Source: Cycas panzhihuaensis (Eukaryota > Cycadophyta). Taken from it: a stretch of DNA of 64,000 bases. Each line of letters begins with the position of its first letter. Within the stretch, counting starts at the first letter, position 1. Positions 62,619 through 64,000 of the stretch are shown in pieces. The stretch spans positions 8,928,001 to 8,992,000 of the forward strand of contig CM041465.1 in NCBI GenBank assembly GCA_023213395.1, read 5' to 3'. The notes under the pieces are model-generated. The model was not told the DNA's origin, searched no databases, and worked only from the letters and a program-made list of their open reading frames with translations. The translations under genes and the position numbers were made by a program.

Positions 62619-64000
62619 TTACTTCCTTCATATTCTTCACTTACACTTGAAATGGAGCCATCACATCCTTCTCCTTCATAATCCATGTGGTGAAGGAAAT
62701 TGTGAAAGTGGATTTAGAAACATTTTCAAGTTCTTATCATAGTATATTTAGTATTATTTTCTTTCCCTTTCTCTTTTGTAGGTTTAGAAGCATAATATAA
62801 GGAGTTGTAAGGTCCAAGGATTCCAATCCTTTGGTGGCTATTTATGTTATCTCATTCTTCTTTTCTTTCCCCTCTTTTTATCCATTTAACAAGGAGAAAT
62901 GTTGCCAAAATTTTTTTAGCTTTTAGAAGAATGATTATAAGGGGATGTTCTACCCATTTTTTTTAAAAAATTTGAAGTCATTTAAAATATCCATTATTGT
63001 ATGCTCTCGTCTTACCCATATTAAGATCCTGGTGATCAAAAAATAATGGAAATTTCATATGGTATCATGTATTAATGAGATATTAGCAAGCTAAAATTTA
63101 TGCAAAAATAAAATTTACTTACTAAACTTCATAAGTATGTAAAATCTTTTACAGAACTCTAATTGACCTGATTCTATTTACTAAAGATGAGGCTTTAGGT
63201 CTATTTTCTAGCATAAAAATCGGCACCCAATTTTGTTATTATATGAGAAAGTTATTCTTGTTTTAGTGAATAGTAGTAATTTTTAGTAAAAATTCTAAAT
63301 TATATATATTTTACCAAATTTGCAAGACTACCAAAATTTTCTCGGAACTCATTTGGACCTGATTCTACTTCCTAAAGATTAAGCTCTAAGTCTAGTTTGA
63401 ATCACAAAAACCAACACTCAATTTTATTATTATGGGAGAAAGTTATTGCTATTTTAATAAAGGTTATTTTTTTTATTTAAAAAAAAAAAAGTGAAGAAAT
63501 TTTCTTCCTTCTTTTTATAAGGTTTAAGAGCCCATTGTAAAAGTGAGTAAAAAAACACCTAGATTAGAGCAATATCTAGTTTCCTCACTCACTTATCAGT
63601 ATTACATTTTAGCACTCTAAAATCACTTCAAGCAAGCACTCTAAAGACACTCCAAGTAAGTACTCCAAAAGTACTCCAAGCAAGTATTCTATTTTTAGTT
63701 ATATATACGTTTGATATAAATTCGATAATCTTTTCACTCTCCCTAAAAGGAATGCATCACATATATTATTTTTCACCATCTTATACCTATTCACACACTT
63801 ACTAAGGTTGAGATACCTTGGTTGGAAGAATGTCGTGCCATAAAGGAGGTGTGGGTTTTAAGTTGGGACTGAACTAAACCAGAATATTGGTGAGGTTTGG
63901 TTAGCTATACTAGCATGCCTCAATTAGGTATCATCCTAATAACCAACTGAAAAAACTAAAACTTTAATACAAGATTAAAATATACCCACTCAAATATCTA
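62619..64000 (+). other. Copia G leader (window edge)
   Basis: AT-rich sequence after the PBS with no gene visible. Two related stretches at about 63150-63260 and 63330-63450 (ctgattctacttactaaaga-type wording, then cccaattttgttattatgagagaaagtta) look like a diverged tandem duplication of roughly 180 bp. gag presumably lies beyond the window. Confidence 0.5.

Overview
This is a stretch of nuclear DNA from a land plant with a large, repeat-packed genome. I find no intact cellular gene. Essentially everything recognisable is LTR retrotransposon: Ty1/copia and Ty3/gypsy elements, mostly using a primer-binding site (PBS) matching the 3' end of initiator tRNA-Met, nested in one another and decayed. 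The AT-rich, CpG-poor composition, frequent C-to-T type stop codons and long AT microsatellites would suit a gymnosperm or a large angiosperm genome. The window alone cannot name the species.

Layout. (1) 1-7381: remnant of a minus-strand gypsy gag (K), split by a 4.1 kb plus-strand element A (984-5060). A carries, in place of gag-pol, a decayed reading frame with two BRCT domains, which looks like a captured host gene. (2) 7382-13560: minus-strand gypsy B (gag, protease, RT, RNase H; no integrase), richer in G+C, followed by about 2.3 kb of non-coding sequence. (3) 15900-20221: plus-strand gypsy C (RT-RNase H-integrase), interrupted inside a codon by a 323 bp TRIM (16134-16456) with a perfect 5 bp target-site duplication (TSD). 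(4) 20222-25951: 5' part of copia D, a lone minus-strand LTR (H), unassigned sequence, and the 3' end of a copia element (J).

(5) 25966-52871 is a nested stack whose order can be read from TSDs and from host reading frames that resume across insertions. Copia 0 (minus strand) was hit by copia 1 (26595-48763). Copia 1 was hit separately by copia 2 (29823-42190) and by gypsy-type gag-protease element 3 (42615-46642). Copia 2 was then hit by gypsy I (34947-41649, minus), the best-preserved element here. (6) 53165-64000: copia E (plus), copia F (minus), and the 5' LTR and leader of copia G (plus).

Elements A and 3 belong to one family: LTRs of about 248 bp, the same PBS spacing, pyrimidine-rich leader, leader AT microsatellite and the same terminal peptide. 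Element 3 encodes only gag and protease; A has a BRCT-containing frame instead. Both lack RT and integrase, so they would have depended on enzymes supplied by autonomous relatives. Damage is mostly premature TAA, TAG or TGA where CAA, CAG, CGA or TGG is expected, and TSD mismatches are all transitions, as expected of methylcytosine deamination in silenced DNA. Element names (A, B, 0-3 and so on) are local labels used only in this annotation.
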